64,000 nucleotides of DNA from Paenibacillus sabinae T27. Its GTDB lineage: Bacteria > Bacillota > Bacilli > Paenibacillales > Paenibacillaceae. The translations under genes were made by a program, and so were the position numbers. How positions within the stretch are numbered: position 1 is the stretch's first letter; each line of letters begins with the position of its first letter. Below are positions 36,201 to 44,950 of this stretch, piece by piece. A model generated the notes under the pieces. That model had not been told where the DNA came from and ran no database searches. It saw only the letters and a list, made by a program, of their open reading frames with translations. The stretch lies in NCBI RefSeq assembly GCF_000612505.1, contig NZ_CP004078.1, forward strand, positions 4,797,001 through 4,861,000, read 5' to 3'.

Positions 36201-36627
36201 AAACACGGTACAGTTTAAAGGTATCAAACCTAGCGCTAGTGTCCAAGTGGTTGTGACAGCAGCTGGAATCACCAGCCCTCCATTCACGATTAAGGTATTA
36301 TCCGAGCCGAATTTGGAATTCTCACCGGATTACGGAGAAATTAGCATTAAACAGTCACTCAATCTATATTCGTTCCTGCATACGATCGATCCGTATGGCG
36401 ATATTCCTTCAAGTCTGGCTGAAAAGCTGGTCTGGAGAATCGAAGGCAGCCATGAGGCACCGGCCGTTACGCTCCAAGTCGCCAATAAGTCCACCGTCAC
36501 TATCACCGGCATTCGGGAGGGGGCGGAGAGAATCAAGGTTTCATATTCAAAAGGAACGGGAGAAGCAGTAACCGCCTATTACACGATTAAGGTTATTGAT
36601 CCGACTAAGGCCGATCACCGTTACTAA
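33202..36627 (+). CDS. Large secreted protein with Ig/PKD-like C-terminal domains (DUF5057-like)
   Basis: An 1,141-residue exported protein of unknown function, tentatively the DUF5057 family of Bacillus/Paenibacillus. A signal peptide (1-35, ending near VNADP) is followed by a domain with alternating strands and helices (about 40-190, YDAVYIGEGT and GLPVILDTGYL) reminiscent of a glutamine-amidotransferase-like fold. Similar features recur at about 370-430 (YDMLILGFRN, SVILASDAVYHG). From about 570 the protein is beta-rich with several Ig/PKD/cadherin-like repeats. There is no sortase signal or C-terminal anchor. GTG start with GGGGAGAG 5 bases upstream. It is divergent from pilB and convergent with the minor pilins, so a surface or pilus-tip role is an attractive guess only. 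Confidence 0.8.
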   Translation: MLKLTKSRIFLLLSGLALLGLLAMPVKSLVQKVNADPFVYTIRVLEVTGSGESDLKSLTADNVHVDTISMNRFVSLRDDFDGKYDAVYIGEGTSAQNGGSGKSDDLNDITSLKAKEITEYYINKGLPVILDTGYLESPTSILYTSFNKYRTDPARPNVRFVGDSELSALITSMNSGTSNLIPLLKQRPRLTITNKSDITDYNQNQDYLYHPGDTLDFRFNAANVEDLKTHPIGVKLYISPDKSVPVKESQVVAVTTLDQSPNGEIAYKLPDAASGLLYWKLEITDHLSATKLKDYDSGVIRFRGKQKVVNILQVVPSVGNSERSSSLLDPENMNQSYLDTEDYKYNITVKQDSDFNNEIAARYERDGTYGLNGVYDMLILGFRNTGNTALTDQAAQAVLQYARDTKQSVILASDAVYHGNSPAARAWEQYFMDIAGQIDPQKNSDMNAPYAAKSVKPVNDGLLAHYPFYLSTLNDHNQQTDIITPDISTAHNPSYPVDLEDPSIIPWYNVIGSNRDSEDSANHYYTYSRGNITYSATGHILGTPSNSHFPDWEQKLFVNMMYKGYAGSNHRPEITVHLPQQNDTVPTYQNAITVDYKVEDPDPEDQELYTTVRFKSNGEYLTGTGMPETQVLSGKTVHETFANPLPDGGPLTIEITARDKQGALAVANVNITVLKASANLELTRTLSSNVNANGEVAKDEAFSITYSVKPKPVPLAQAGNANPSADALTISDIQFSETLPASLERNGVWPEGLRVTGDASSGYTLIKSLGSITYTLKTVDGVKTYVPDSPAPIVFSIDVRAAVAKAYHFDTSEVSFVDIHPVSVASPSPLSSRTTLSFPKMTVIAVERNTRTLSLTADKDKAVVNESVTLTAAYSHSNDTGVRYTWSAVDNTGESVPITGIQGSAGFSADKTGKYTITVSVTSDQSNEAITATKEITVGLNSLTIGYLSTVFVDNTITLTAIPDPDADKEQYEWHLANEADISYGGFTDDQGDIKGDATGNTVQFKGIKPSASVQVVVTAAGITSPPFTIKVLSEPNLEFSPDYGEISIKQSLNLYSFLHTIDPYGDIPSSLAEKLVWRIEGSHEAPAVTLQVANKSTVTITGIREGAERIKVSYSKGTGEAVTAYYTIKVIDPTKADHRY

Positions 36628-36650
36628 CAGGGCCGAGCATAAATCCCTAT

Positions 36651-36696
36651 TAAAAAAACAGCCGATTGAAGCTAACGCTTCAACCGGCTGTTTTGA
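36651..36696. terminator. Bidirectional terminator
   Basis: Stem ACAGCCG/CGGCTGT extended by GAAGC/GCTTC, with A-run before and TTTT after. It serves both the plus-strand secreted-protein gene and the minus-strand minor-pilin operon. Confidence 0.85.
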
Positions 36697-36728
36697 CTTC
36701 ATCGCCGTTCATTACGCACTCTCAATCG

Positions 36729-38570
36729 CTAATTGCCGTCCCCGGTCTGATCCGTCTCCCCCGCCGAGGCAAGAAGCTCGATCGGATCGAGATGAATATT
36801 GACCTGGGTCACCCTCGGCAGCCCTACCCGCTGGTCGGCAAAGACATCCTCGTTATAGTGGATCACGAAACGGGCGGCCGCTTCTCCCTCCTGATGCTGT
36901 TCCTCAAACAGAAACTCCGGCTGCCCCGGATTCGGATATACTTTGCCTACAACCGCGTTAATCGTCAAATCGCCTTTGGCGAAAAAACCGCCTTCGAGCG
37001 AGAAGATCGAGCCCACTCCGTATAACTCGGCCGTACTGTCCGTATAAAAGAAGCCTTTCAAACGAGTCGCCACATCCCTAAATTCCTCAATTCGGTTAAT
37101 GAGCACAGACCCTTTGGATATTAGCACGAGCTCTTTATCATTTTTGCCGGAAATGTTGGCGTTCACAATGTCTGTACTCCCCAGAACGAACATCGTGGAG
37201 TCGAGCTTGACCTCTCCCTTGATGTGCAAATTGCCTGTAACGAGCATATTCGCTTGAATCGTTGAATTGTCCACGGTCAAATCCCCATTAACAATGAGCC
37301 AATGCGATTCTTCGCTGCCCTGCGCCTTATCCAGATCCGTAATTTCATTATAGGTGGTGCCATCCAGATTCAAGTCCCCATCGATAACGGTACTCGCTTC
37401 AAGATTCATCAGTCTCAGCTTAAACTCTCGAACGGCCGCATCATAGAGTTCCTGCTTCTTCCACTTCAGCTCGTCTGCGGTCAAGGTGTCGTCAACCAGC
37501 TGGTCATAATCGCTCAATGCGGGCATTTTTAATGTGGTCATGTTTCCCGAAGGCTGCTGAAGCGTATTGATCAATCTTTCGCCTCTTTGCGTGGACGTTT
37601 CGGAGCTGTTTTTGCCCTCTGCACCATAATAAATACCGGCGGACTCCGCCTTATTGCCAGTTGATCCCAAAGCTTCGGCGACTTTGTCCAGGAATGAGTC
37701 CTCGACATCGATTTGCACAAAGGTGGACTGCTTCTTGACCTGAGATTTCTCGTACACCTGCTTCACGCGGTCATCCAACAGGGAGTACGCCTCTTTATCG
37801 GACACCGGAATCTCTTCGTAATCCGTGCCGTCCGTGGAATACCGCATATCCTTGAGCGACTGCACCTGCGCTTCTCCTTCGATCCGGGGGTACAAGGTCG
37901 TCTTGGTCGATTCGGTAAAATATTTATATTTGGCCACCTGGCTCAGCATCAGCCGAATCCCCGCATAAAGCTTCCCCTCGATATACGGTGCACCGTTCAA
38001 ATAGACCGTCCCCTCGGAACCGAGGGAATAATTCAAAAAGTCCGGAAACGTTGAGATCTCCGCTTTCTGCTGCAGCGTCCGCACGACGCCGTTGACCGTG
38101 GCATTCGCCCGGATGACGATCACATACTTGCTGCTCGTGGAGGCGTTCTCGTCCAAGGTAATGCTTGTGATCCCGTTAGCCGCGCCATTCAGGCTTGTGC
38201 TGGAGACGAACCCGTTTTTCCCAGCGTTAAGGGACCCCAGGAAGTCGTGGATCGACTGATCCAGCTCCGCCTGCGGCCTACCTATGTAATCCTGTATTTT
38301 TTGATTCACATCGGCGGTTACATAGGCCATGACTTCATCAATTTTTTTCTGGGCCAAATGGATGCTCTGCACATCGTTCTCCCGCGTTTCGGTTCGTGTG
38401 GCCCCGCCGACTGCGGCGCTGAGCACACCGACTCCGAGAATCGTGAGCAAAAGGACAATGAACATGACCAGCACAAGAGCAGAGCCCTGCTCGGAGGACA
38501 ATCGCTCCCCTATCCGCCCAAGTCTCATGTCCGTACGATCAGAAGTACCGCTCCATCGCATGTTGTACAC
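36729..38570 (-). CDS. PilX-like minor pilin/pilus assembly protein with beta-solenoid-like region
   Basis: A 613-residue protein with an N-terminal basic segment and one membrane helix (about 33-55, SEQGSALVLVMFIVLLLTILGVGVL region) that matches the PilX N-terminal motif, which lacks the canonical prepilin cleavage glycine-Phe pair. A coiled part follows. Residues about 415-510 repeat short strands (VNGDLTVDNSTIQANMLV, TGNLHIKGEVKLDSTMFV) like bactofilin or polymer-forming proteins. It is last of three overlapping or adjacent genes with two prepilins (8-base gap). GTG at 38570 is only 4 bases from AGGAGG; an ATG at 38561 is the alternative. Confidence 0.75.
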   Translation of the reverse strand: MYNMRWSGTSDRTDMRLGRIGERLSSEQGSALVLVMFIVLLLTILGVGVLSAAVGGATRTETRENDVQSIHLAQKKIDEVMAYVTADVNQKIQDYIGRPQAELDQSIHDFLGSLNAGKNGFVSSTSLNGAANGITSITLDENASTSSKYVIVIRANATVNGVVRTLQQKAEISTFPDFLNYSLGSEGTVYLNGAPYIEGKLYAGIRLMLSQVAKYKYFTESTKTTLYPRIEGEAQVQSLKDMRYSTDGTDYEEIPVSDKEAYSLLDDRVKQVYEKSQVKKQSTFVQIDVEDSFLDKVAEALGSTGNKAESAGIYYGAEGKNSSETSTQRGERLINTLQQPSGNMTTLKMPALSDYDQLVDDTLTADELKWKKQELYDAAVREFKLRLMNLEASTVIDGDLNLDGTTYNEITDLDKAQGSEESHWLIVNGDLTVDNSTIQANMLVTGNLHIKGEVKLDSTMFVLGSTDIVNANISGKNDKELVLISKGSVLINRIEEFRDVATRLKGFFYTDSTAELYGVGSIFSLEGGFFAKGDLTINAVVGKVYPNPGQPEFLFEEQHQEGEAAARFVIHYNEDVFADQRVGLPRVTQVNIHLDPIELLASAGETDQTGDGN

Positions 38571-38578
38571 TGAACCTC

Positions 38579-39103
38579 CTAAAATCCGAATTGGCTGCTC
38601 ATCTCCAGCCTGTCCTCTTCATTTCCTTGATATTTCAGCACCAGCTTGATTTCAATGGTTCCGGATGGATAGGGAGCGCCCAGCGGCGCTGTTCTTCCAT
38701 CCGTCTGGATAAGCGTGATCGTCGATCCCCCAAGCTCAGACTGCACGGCTATCGGGGAGCCGGAAACCGCGCCGGTACGGCCCGCTGCAAGAACAATCTC
38801 ACTGCCGTTTACGGCGATTGTTTCCGGGTCGGCTCCGCTTTTGATCAGCTCAATGCCGCCGGCTGTGTTCTGCACCCGCTCGGGACCATAGGTGTACAGC
38901 TTCGTAATGATGGTGGACATAATCAGATCGGCCTCGTCCCGCAAGGCGTTCTGCACCGTAATTTGGTGATAGCTTCGCATGCCGAACATCGTCACGCCGG
39001 AGATCAGTCCCGCGACCATAGCAAAAATCGTGATCGAGCTGATCAATTCAACCAGCGTAAAGCCCCGCTCCTGCGCTTTCAGGCGCCTAACGAATTCGTT
39101 CAT
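38579..39103 (-). CDS. Type IV minor prepilin (PilW-like)
   Basis: A 174-residue prepilin: leader KAQERG, cleavage before FTLVELISSITIFAMVAG with Glu5, then a C-terminal domain of about 140 residues ending DRLEMSSQFGF. It overlaps the upstream minor pilin gene by 17 bases. In position two of a V-W-X-like set it most resembles PilW/GspJ in role: a component of the priming complex at the pilus tip. No ribosome site is needed beyond that inside the upstream gene. Confidence 0.87.
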   Translation of the reverse strand: MNEFVRRLKAQERGFTLVELISSITIFAMVAGLISGVTMFGMRSYHQITVQNALRDEADLIMSTIITKLYTYGPERVQNTAGGIELIKSGADPETIAVNGSEIVLAAGRTGAVSGSPIAVQSELGGSTITLIQTDGRTAPLGAPYPSGTIEIKLVLKYQGNEEDRLEMSSQFGF

Positions 39104-39653
39104 CGGTTATATACCCCTCCACCTCTACGATATTGGCAGATGGACTCCCGGCATCCGCGCGTTTGACCTTCACTTTAACCGGCAGCAGGTAGCTCCGGAC
39201 GGATGACTGGTCAAGGAAGCTTGGCGCCGCGCCCGTTGGGCGAGGCAGATTGCCCCATACATTCGGCTGATACACGATGTCGATGGTGTAAGCAACGCCA
39301 TTGATTGTCGGATTCAGCACATTGGCCGGTGACCCGGTAAATTCATTCGGAAGGAGCGGACACGATCCCTGAGCGCAGTCTCCCCCTTTGATGGCAACTT
39401 CGGCGCCTTCTCCGGTGACCTGGGCTTGTCCGCTGAAGTAATTTTTTACCGCATCGAAATCCTGCTTCTCCATATAAAAAAGCGCGTTCCGCGCCAGATT
39501 AACCATAATCGTCTTGTTCTGGTTCGATTTCGAGTAGGACATCGCATGGACGAAGTATGAGGTCAGGACCAGCGAGACAATGGATAAAATCACAATCGCC
39601 GCCACCACCTCGATCAGGGTGAAGCCCTGCTCCTGTTTGAGTCCGAACCGCAT
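39087..39653 (-). CDS. Type IV minor prepilin (PilV-like)
   Basis: A 188-residue prepilin: leader MRFGLKQEQG, cleavage before FTLIEVVAAIVILSIVSLVL with Glu5, then a variable globular domain containing a close cysteine pair (GGDCAQGSCPLL) that could form a disulfide. First gene of the minor-pilin operon, with GGAGGGGAAAATACG just upstream of the ATG. Downstream of the promoter at 39724-39759. Confidence 0.9.
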   Translation of the reverse strand: MRFGLKQEQGFTLIEVVAAIVILSIVSLVLTSYFVHAMSYSKSNQNKTIMVNLARNALFYMEKQDFDAVKNYFSGQAQVTGEGAEVAIKGGDCAQGSCPLLPNEFTGSPANVLNPTINGVAYTIDIVYQPNVWGNLPRPTGAAPSFLDQSSVRSYLLPVKVKVKRADAGSPSANIVEVEGYITDERIR

Positions 39654-39701
39654 CGTATTTTCCCCTCCGGATCACATGATGATTTCGCGTTTGTACATAG
39701 G

Positions 39702-39759
39702 CCTAAGACCTAGACCTCCTATCATTATATGCGGAGAGACCTAAGACCTACAATAAGTT
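39702..39759 (-). promoter_or_regulatory. Minor-pilin operon promoter flanked by 11-bp direct repeats
   Basis: On the minus strand TTGTAG and TATAAT (39729-39724) are 18 bases apart. The 11-mer TAGGTCTTAGG occurs twice in direct orientation, at 39750-39740 (overlapping the -35 region) and 39712-39702 (just past the -10), centres 38 bases apart. This looks like a paired operator for an unknown regulator. Confidence 0.5.
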
Positions 39760-39843
39760 TTACCGAGAGAATCTGGCACTCCCCACAATATATATCGGCA
39801 AAAGACTATGCTATGATTTGGCTAAAGAGGAGGCTTAGATGAT

Positions 39844-40629
39844 ATGGCTTTGATCGAATGCCGGTTTTATTCGGAGACCTTGGGCCTCAGCACATCCATG
39901 ACGGTCATTCTGCCGCAGCGGACGATGACGCAGATTGGAATGGGCGGGGTTACCCGGGGAACATCTCTTCATCCCACCTTGTATCTGCTGCACGGCTTAT
40001 CGGATGATGACTCTATTTGGCTGCGCCGCACATCGATTGAGCGCTATGTGGCTGACATGGGAGTCGCGGTCGTCATGCCTCAGGTGCACCGCAGCTTCTA
40101 CACGGACATGGCAGCCGGGGGCAGCTACTGGACCTTTATCAGCGAGGAGCTGCCGGCGCTGGCGCGTTCGTTCTTTCCGCTGTCCGCCGAGCGGGAGGAT
40201 AATTTCGTGGCGGGTCTGTCGATGGGAGGCTACGGGGCGATGAAGCTGGGGCTTCGGAAGCCGGAGTCTTTTGCCGCCGCAGGCAGCCTGTCGGGAGCGC
40301 TGGATGTATCGCAGTTGTATGCAAGACACGGTCACGTGATGTCCAAACGGGAATATGAATTGATCTTTGGCAAGGAGGATATCTTGGGCACCGACGAGGA
40401 CCTGTTGGCCTTAATCCGCAAGGTGGACGCCTCAGGGGGACCGAAGCCGCTGCTCTATCAATGCTGCGGGACGGAGGATTTCCTGTACGAGGATAATCTG
40501 CGTTTTCGCGACGCCGCCTTAGCGACTTCCTTGTCCTTAACTTATGAAGAGGGTCCGGGAGCCCATGAATGGGGGTACTGGGACGCCAAAATTCGGGATG
40601 TGCTGGCCTGGCTGCCGCTGAGAGGATAA
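39844..40629 (+). CDS. Esterase family protein (esterase D / FrmB-like alpha/beta hydrolase)
   Basis: A 261-residue soluble alpha/beta hydrolase. The nucleophile elbow [10 protein letters not shown] (Ser about 123), an aspartate in the [11 protein letters not shown] segment and the late His in GAHEWGYWD form a plausible catalytic triad. The opening resembles putative tributyrin esterase EstA-type proteins ([20 protein letters not shown]). GAGGAGG lies 10 bases before the ATG. It stands alone. The last three codons before the stop begin a 19-bp tandem repeat. Confidence 0.9.
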   Translation: MALIECRFYSETLGLSTSMTVILPQRTMTQIGMGGVTRGTSLHPTLYLLHGLSDDDSIWLRRTSIERYVADMGVAVVMPQVHRSFYTDMAAGGSYWTFISEELPALARSFFPLSAEREDNFVAGLSMGGYGAMKLGLRKPESFAAAGSLSGALDVSQLYARHGHVMSKREYELIFGKEDILGTDEDLLALIRKVDASGGPKPLLYQCCGTEDFLYEDNLRFRDAALATSLSLTYEEGPGAHEWGYWDAKIRDVLAWLPLRG

Positions 40630-40676
40630 GTTCACTCTGAGAGGATAGATTCACTTCGAGAGGATAAATTCACTTA
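40620..40676 (+). repeat. Three tandem 19-bp repeats at the esterase stop codon
   Basis: Units GAGAGGATAAGTTCACTCT, GAGAGGATAGATTCACTTC and GAGAGGATAAATTCACTT follow directly on one another. The first contains the esterase stop codon. Confidence 0.8.
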
Positions 40677-40756
40677 TTAAAAGAGGCCGCTCTTCTTCAC
40701 TTCAAAGTGGTCTCCCATTCTCCACAAACCGGTGCTTTTCCGGTGCAGTCAAAAGT

Positions 40757-40940
40757 GCTATAGTACATCTTTTTTTCGTTGATCCTTTGGTCGATCGGGA
40801 AAAAGGCTGCGAGCGTGCAGGAATTTCACACGATTTCGGGGATAGAGGTTGGATGAACGCGGAATACATGTATGCTCGCAGGAATATCCCCTCGATAATT
40901 AAAAGTGTTGAAAAAGGATGTACGCTTGCAGGTTTTTGAA
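40757..40940 (+). repeat. Dispersed intergenic repeat, copy 2
   Basis: CAGG boxes at 40819, 40880 and 40930 (spacing 61 and 50) with a degenerate GTACATCTTTTTTTCG box about 52 bases before the first. Shared stretches with copy 1 include AAAAAGSCTSCGA before GTGCAGGAATTT and GAAAAAGGATGTAC before the last box. No gene is seen from 40680 to 40989. Confidence 0.6.
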
Positions 40941-40989
40941 AACAAAACAGTCCCCATTCAGATACGCCAGTTCGCGATAATCCCCAGAC

Positions 40990-41034
40990 AGAAAAAATGA
41001 CATTCAAACGGATAACCGCTTGAATGTCATTTTT
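40990..41034. terminator. Terminator of argH (bidirectional form)
   Basis: Stem AATGACATTCAA.CGG/CCG.TTGAATGTCATT with A-run on one side and T-run on the other, about 55 bases past the argH stop codon. Confidence 0.85.
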
Positions 41035-41088
41035 AGTTCAAAACCCGTGATGGCCGTTTAATTCGACCTCAGGTCCGGCACCGCAGGC

Positions 41089-42501
41089 TTATAGTTTCGC
41101 TGCAAGCTCCGTTACCCATTTTTTCGCTTCGAGCAGACTGTCTTCCGCCCGTCCAATCGCCGCCTGTACCTGCACCGTTGCCGTACCGCCGTACACGTTG
41201 CGCGCATTAACGACCGCTTCCGGCTGAAGCACTGCGTAAATATTCTCGTCGAACAGCGGCGAGAACTGCTTGAATTCGTCCAGCGTCAGATCGAGCAGGA
41301 ATTTGCCTTCATTGATGCAGTACAGCACCGTTTTTCCGATGACTTCATGCGCCTGGCGGAACGGCAGCCCTTTGCCGACCAGGAAGTCCGCGATATCCGT
41401 CGCGTTGGAGAAATCGGTGTTCACCGCTTCCCGCATCCGTCCCTTGTTGACCTTCATCGTCGCAATCATCGGCGCGAACAATTGCAGGGCGCCTGTCAGC
41501 GTCGCAACCGTGTCGAACATGCCTTCCTTGTCCTCCTGCATGTCTTTGTTGTAAGCGAGCGGCAGAGATTTCAGCACGGTCAGCAGGCCGATCAGGTTGC
41601 CGTAAACCCGGCCGGTCTTGCCGCGCACAAGCTCGGGAACGTCCGGATTCTTCTTCTGCGGCATAATGCTGCTGCCAGTACAGAAGGCGTCATCCAGTTC
41701 CACGAAGCTGAACTCCGTGCTGCTCCACAGCACCAGCTCTTCGCTCAGGCGCGACAGATGCGTCATGATCAGCGAGGCGTTTGCCAGGAACTCAACGATA
41801 AAATCGCGGTCGCTGACAGCATCCAGGCTGTTCTCGTACACGCCGTCAAAGCCGAGCTGCTCCGCCACAAAATGCCGGTCGATCGGGAAAGTCGTCCCCG
41901 CCAGCGCTCCGGCGCCCAGCGGCAGCACATTGATGCGCTTGTAGCTGTCCGTCAGCCGCTCAGCGTCCCGGCGGAACATCGATACATAAGCGAGCAGATG
42001 ATGCGCGAACAGAATCGGCTGGGCCCGCTGCAGATGCGTATAACCCGGCAGAATCGTCTCCACATTGTCCTTGGCCTGGGTAATCAGCGCTTCCTGCAGC
42101 CCATGCAGCAGGTCGGTCAGTTCCACGACCCGGTTGCGCAAATACAGGTGCATATCCGTCGCCACTTGATCGTTGCGGCTGCGTCCCGTGTGCAGCTTGC
42201 CGCCAACCGGCCCGATCTCCTGAATCAGATGCTTCTCGATGTTCATATGAATATCTTCATCCGACACGGAAAATTCGACTTCGCCGGCGCGGACCTTCTC
42301 CAGCACCTTCTGAAGTCCCTGCTTAATCGTCTCTACATCTTCCTGCGGCAAAATCCCGCATTTGCCCAGCATCGTCACATGCGCCAGACTGCCCTGCACA
42401 TCTTCTTCCGCCAGCGCTTTATCGAAGCCGATGGAGGCTGTGTACTCCTCCACAAGCTTATTTGTTCCTTTGGTGAAACGTCCACCCCACAGCTTGCTCA
42501 C
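41089..42501 (-). CDS. argH: Argininosuccinate lyase
   Basis: Last step of arginine synthesis: argininosuccinate to arginine plus fumarate. Cytoplasmic homotetramer of 470 residues. The superfamily signature [12 protein letters not shown] with its catalytic loop is present near residue 280, as are [16 protein letters not shown] and [14 protein letters not shown] start with GGAGG 9 bases upstream. Last in the arg cluster, after a terminator-like hairpin that separates it from argG. Confidence 0.98.
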   Translation of the reverse strand: MSKLWGGRFTKGTNKLVEEYTASIGFDKALAEEDVQGSLAHVTMLGKCGILPQEDVETIKQGLQKVLEKVRAGEVEFSVSDEDIHMNIEKHLIQEIGPVGGKLHTGRSRNDQVATDMHLYLRNRVVELTDLLHGLQEALITQAKDNVETILPGYTHLQRAQPILFAHHLLAYVSMFRRDAERLTDSYKRINVLPLGAGALAGTTFPIDRHFVAEQLGFDGVYENSLDAVSDRDFIVEFLANASLIMTHLSRLSEELVLWSSTEFSFVELDDAFCTGSSIMPQKKNPDVPELVRGKTGRVYGNLIGLLTVLKSLPLAYNKDMQEDKEGMFDTVATLTGALQLFAPMIATMKVNKGRMREAVNTDFSNATDIADFLVGKGLPFRQAHEVIGKTVLYCINEGKFLLDLTLDEFKQFSPLFDENIYAVLQPEAVVNARNVYGGTATVQVQAAIGRAEDSLLEAKKWVTELAAKL

Positions 42502-42553
42502 CGCTTAATTCCTCCTTCTCAAATATGCCTCTTCCGTGTGCCTTCATGGAAAA

Positions 42554-42600
42554 ACCCGGGCTTGTGAGGATATACTGCCGCTCCCCAGTCCCGGGTATAC
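42554..42600 (-). terminator. Hairpin with T-run between argG and argH
   Basis: Minus strand: ACCCGGG, about 30 bases, then CCCGGGT and TTTT. It could reduce argH transcription or serve as a processing site inside the arg cluster. Confidence 0.6.
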
Positions 42601-42618
42601 CTTATTGCTCAGGTAGCC

Positions 42619-43854
42619 TTATTTCGCCGATTCAGCCACTCCGGTGGAAACCTTCAGACGCAGCGCGTTCAGGCGGATGAAGCCGGTAGCATCGCCTTGA
42701 TCGTAGGCCTGCGTCGGATCGGCCTCCATCGTCGCGATATTCGGATTGTACAGGCTGACCGGGCTCTTGACGCCGGCGGCGATAATGTTGCCTTTGTACA
42801 GCTTGAGGCGAACCGTGCCGGTTACGTTCTGCTGGCTCTCGGTTACAAGCGCCTGAATCGCTGTGCGTTCCGGCGCGAACCAGAAGCCGTTGTACACCAG
42901 CGTGCTGTAACGGGTAATCAGGCTGTCGCGGACGTTCATCACTTCACGGTCCATCGTGATGGACTCCATTTTGCGATGGGCAGTGAACAGGATGGTGCCG
43001 CCTGGAGTCTCGTAAACCCCGCGGCTCTTCATGCCGACGAAGCGGTTCTCGACCATGTCTACGCGGCCGATGCCGTGCTTGCCGCCCAGCTCATTCAGCT
43101 TCTCCATTACCTGCAGAGGCGCAAGCGGCTCGCCGTTAAGGGCAACGCAGTCGCCTTTCAGGAATTCCAGTTCGATATACTCCGGCTGATCCGGAGCGTC
43201 TTCCGGCGCGTTCGTCAGCAGGAACATTTCCTTGTTCTCCGGCGCGCTGGCGTCGAACCACGGATCTTCGAGGACGCCGCTCTCATAGCTGATATGCAGC
43301 AGATTGCGGTCCATGGAATACGGCTTCGCCGCCGAAGCCTGAACCGGGATGCCGTTCGCTTCCGCGTAGGCGATCATTTCCGCGCGTCCCGGGAACTGGT
43401 TGCGGAACTCTTCCAGACGCCAAGGCGCGATCACCTTGATGTTCGGAGCCAGACCAGCCGCGCCAAGCTCGAAGCGCACTTGGTCGTTGCCTTTGCCGGT
43501 CGCGCCATGAGCAATCGCTGTCGCGCCTTCTGCAATGGCGATGTCGACCATGCGCTTGGCGATCAGCGGGCGGGCGATACTGGTGCCGAGCAGGTATTGC
43601 CCTTCATACAGCGCCCCGGCCTGGAACATCGGGTAGATGAAGTCCTTGGCAAATTCCTCACGCAGGTCGTCGATATAGACTTTTGACGCGCCTGTGGCGA
43701 GCGCTTTTTCCTCCAAGCCGTCCAGCTCTTCCTTCTGGCCGATATCGGCCGTAAAAGCGATAATTTCCGCATCATACGTTTCTTTCAGCCATTTCAAAAT
43801 GACCGATGTATCCAGGCCGCCGGAATAGGCGAGCACGATTTTTTCTTTTGCCAT
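42619..43854 (-). CDS. argG: Argininosuccinate synthase
   Basis: ATP-dependent joining of citrulline and aspartate. The 411 residues carry the N-type ATP-binding loop [23 protein letters not shown] and the citrulline/aspartate-site regions [11 protein letters not shown]. Normal length. ATG start with AAAGGAAG 13 bases upstream. Follows argF after about 64 bases; no terminator between them. Confidence 0.98.
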   Translation of the reverse strand: MAKEKIVLAYSGGLDTSVILKWLKETYDAEIIAFTADIGQKEELDGLEEKALATGASKVYIDDLREEFAKDFIYPMFQAGALYEGQYLLGTSIARPLIAKRMVDIAIAEGATAIAHGATGKGNDQVRFELGAAGLAPNIKVIAPWRLEEFRNQFPGRAEMIAYAEANGIPVQASAAKPYSMDRNLLHISYESGVLEDPWFDASAPENKEMFLLTNAPEDAPDQPEYIELEFLKGDCVALNGEPLAPLQVMEKLNELGGKHGIGRVDMVENRFVGMKSRGVYETPGGTILFTAHRKMESITMDREVMNVRDSLITRYSTLVYNGFWFAPERTAIQALVTESQQNVTGTVRLKLYKGNIIAAGVKSPVSLYNPNIATMEADPTQAYDQGDATGFIRLNALRLKVSTGVAESAK

Positions 43855-43918
43855 TACAAACGTCTTCCTTTCTGGTTAGGGGATTTCTCGTTGTACTTAT
43901 CTCTTAGTCAAGGACGGA

Positions 43919-44881
43919 TTAGCCCATCAGAGCGGCCATCAGCGCTTTTTGGGCATGCAGCCGGTTCTCCGCCTCATCGAAAATAAAGGAGTTCGGCCCG
44001 TCGATCACTTCGGCGGTCACTTCCTCGCCCCGGTGGGCCGGCAGGCAGTGCAGGAACATGAAGTCGCTCTTCGCTCCTTTGACGAGTTCCTCGTTCACCT
44101 GGTAATCCTTAAATGCCGCTTCCCGCTTGAGCTGCTCTTCCTCGAAGCCCATGCTGGCCCATACATCCGTGTAGATGACGTCGGCATCTTTTACCGCTTC
44201 TTCCGGACTGCGCGTGATGACGATCTCGGAGCCGGTCTCTTCGGCAATTTGCCGTGCCTTGGCCACAACGGCGGCATCCGGTTCATAGCCTTCCGGTCCA
44301 GCAACCGACACATGCACGCCAAGCTTGGCCCCGCCAAGCAGCAGGGAATGCGCCATATTGTTGCCGTCGCCGATATAGGCAAGCTTCAGGCCTTTCAAGC
44401 GGCCTTTGTGCTCATAAACCGTTTGGTAGTCCGCCAGCACCTGGCATGGATGCGCCAGATCGCTCAGGCCGTTAATGACGGGCACCGAAGCATAGCGCGC
44501 CAGTTCTTCGACCTTGTCATGCCCGAATGTGCGGATCATGATGCCGTCCAGATAACGCGACATGACCTGCGCCGTATCGCTTACCGTCTCGCCGCGTCCA
44601 AGCTGAATGTCATTCTTGCTCAGGAACAGAGCATGTCCGCCCAGCTGATACATGCCAACCTCGAAGGATACGCGCGTGCGTGTAGATGATTTTTCAAAAA
44701 TAAGACCGATCGTCTTTCCCTTCAGCGGCTGATACACTTCACCGTTCTTCTGCTTGCGCTTCAGTTCGATCGCCAGATCGATCAGATACTGGATTTCTTC
44801 CGTCGTGTAGTCGTCCAGCTCCAGAAAATCCCGGCCTTTGAGCTCGATGCCCTGTGTATTGCCCGTGACGCCCTGACCCAT
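43919..44881 (-). CDS. argF: Ornithine carbamoyltransferase
   Basis: Forms citrulline from ornithine and carbamoyl phosphate. The 320 residues contain the carbamoyl-phosphate site [18 protein letters not shown], and the ornithine-site motif [16 protein letters not shown] with AAGGAGG 10 bases upstream. No carAB genes lie in the window, so carbamoyl phosphate must come from elsewhere. Arginine-deiminase genes are also absent, so the biosynthetic role is preferred over the catabolic argI/arcB type. Confidence 0.97.
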   Translation of the reverse strand: MGQGVTGNTQGIELKGRDFLELDDYTTEEIQYLIDLAIELKRKQKNGEVYQPLKGKTIGLIFEKSSTRTRVSFEVGMYQLGGHALFLSKNDIQLGRGETVSDTAQVMSRYLDGIMIRTFGHDKVEELARYASVPVINGLSDLAHPCQVLADYQTVYEHKGRLKGLKLAYIGDGNNMAHSLLLGGAKLGVHVSVAGPEGYEPDAAVVAKARQIAEETGSEIVITRSPEEAVKDADVIYTDVWASMGFEEEQLKREAAFKDYQVNEELVKGAKSDFMFLHCLPAHRGEEVTAEVIDGPNSFIFDEAENRLHAQKALMAALMG

Positions 44882-44950
44882 GAATCCGTTCCTCCTTATT
44901 ATTCTTGCTTAAAACTACGCAAATATATCAATGCTTGCAGGCTCTGTCGC

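Noticed and set aside
40702..41007. 101-codon minus-strand frame
   Set aside because: Overlaps a dispersed repeat and the argH terminator; no ribosome site or known domain.
41347..42567. 406-codon open frame on the plus strand
   Set aside because: Antisense of argH, with no start signal or domain.
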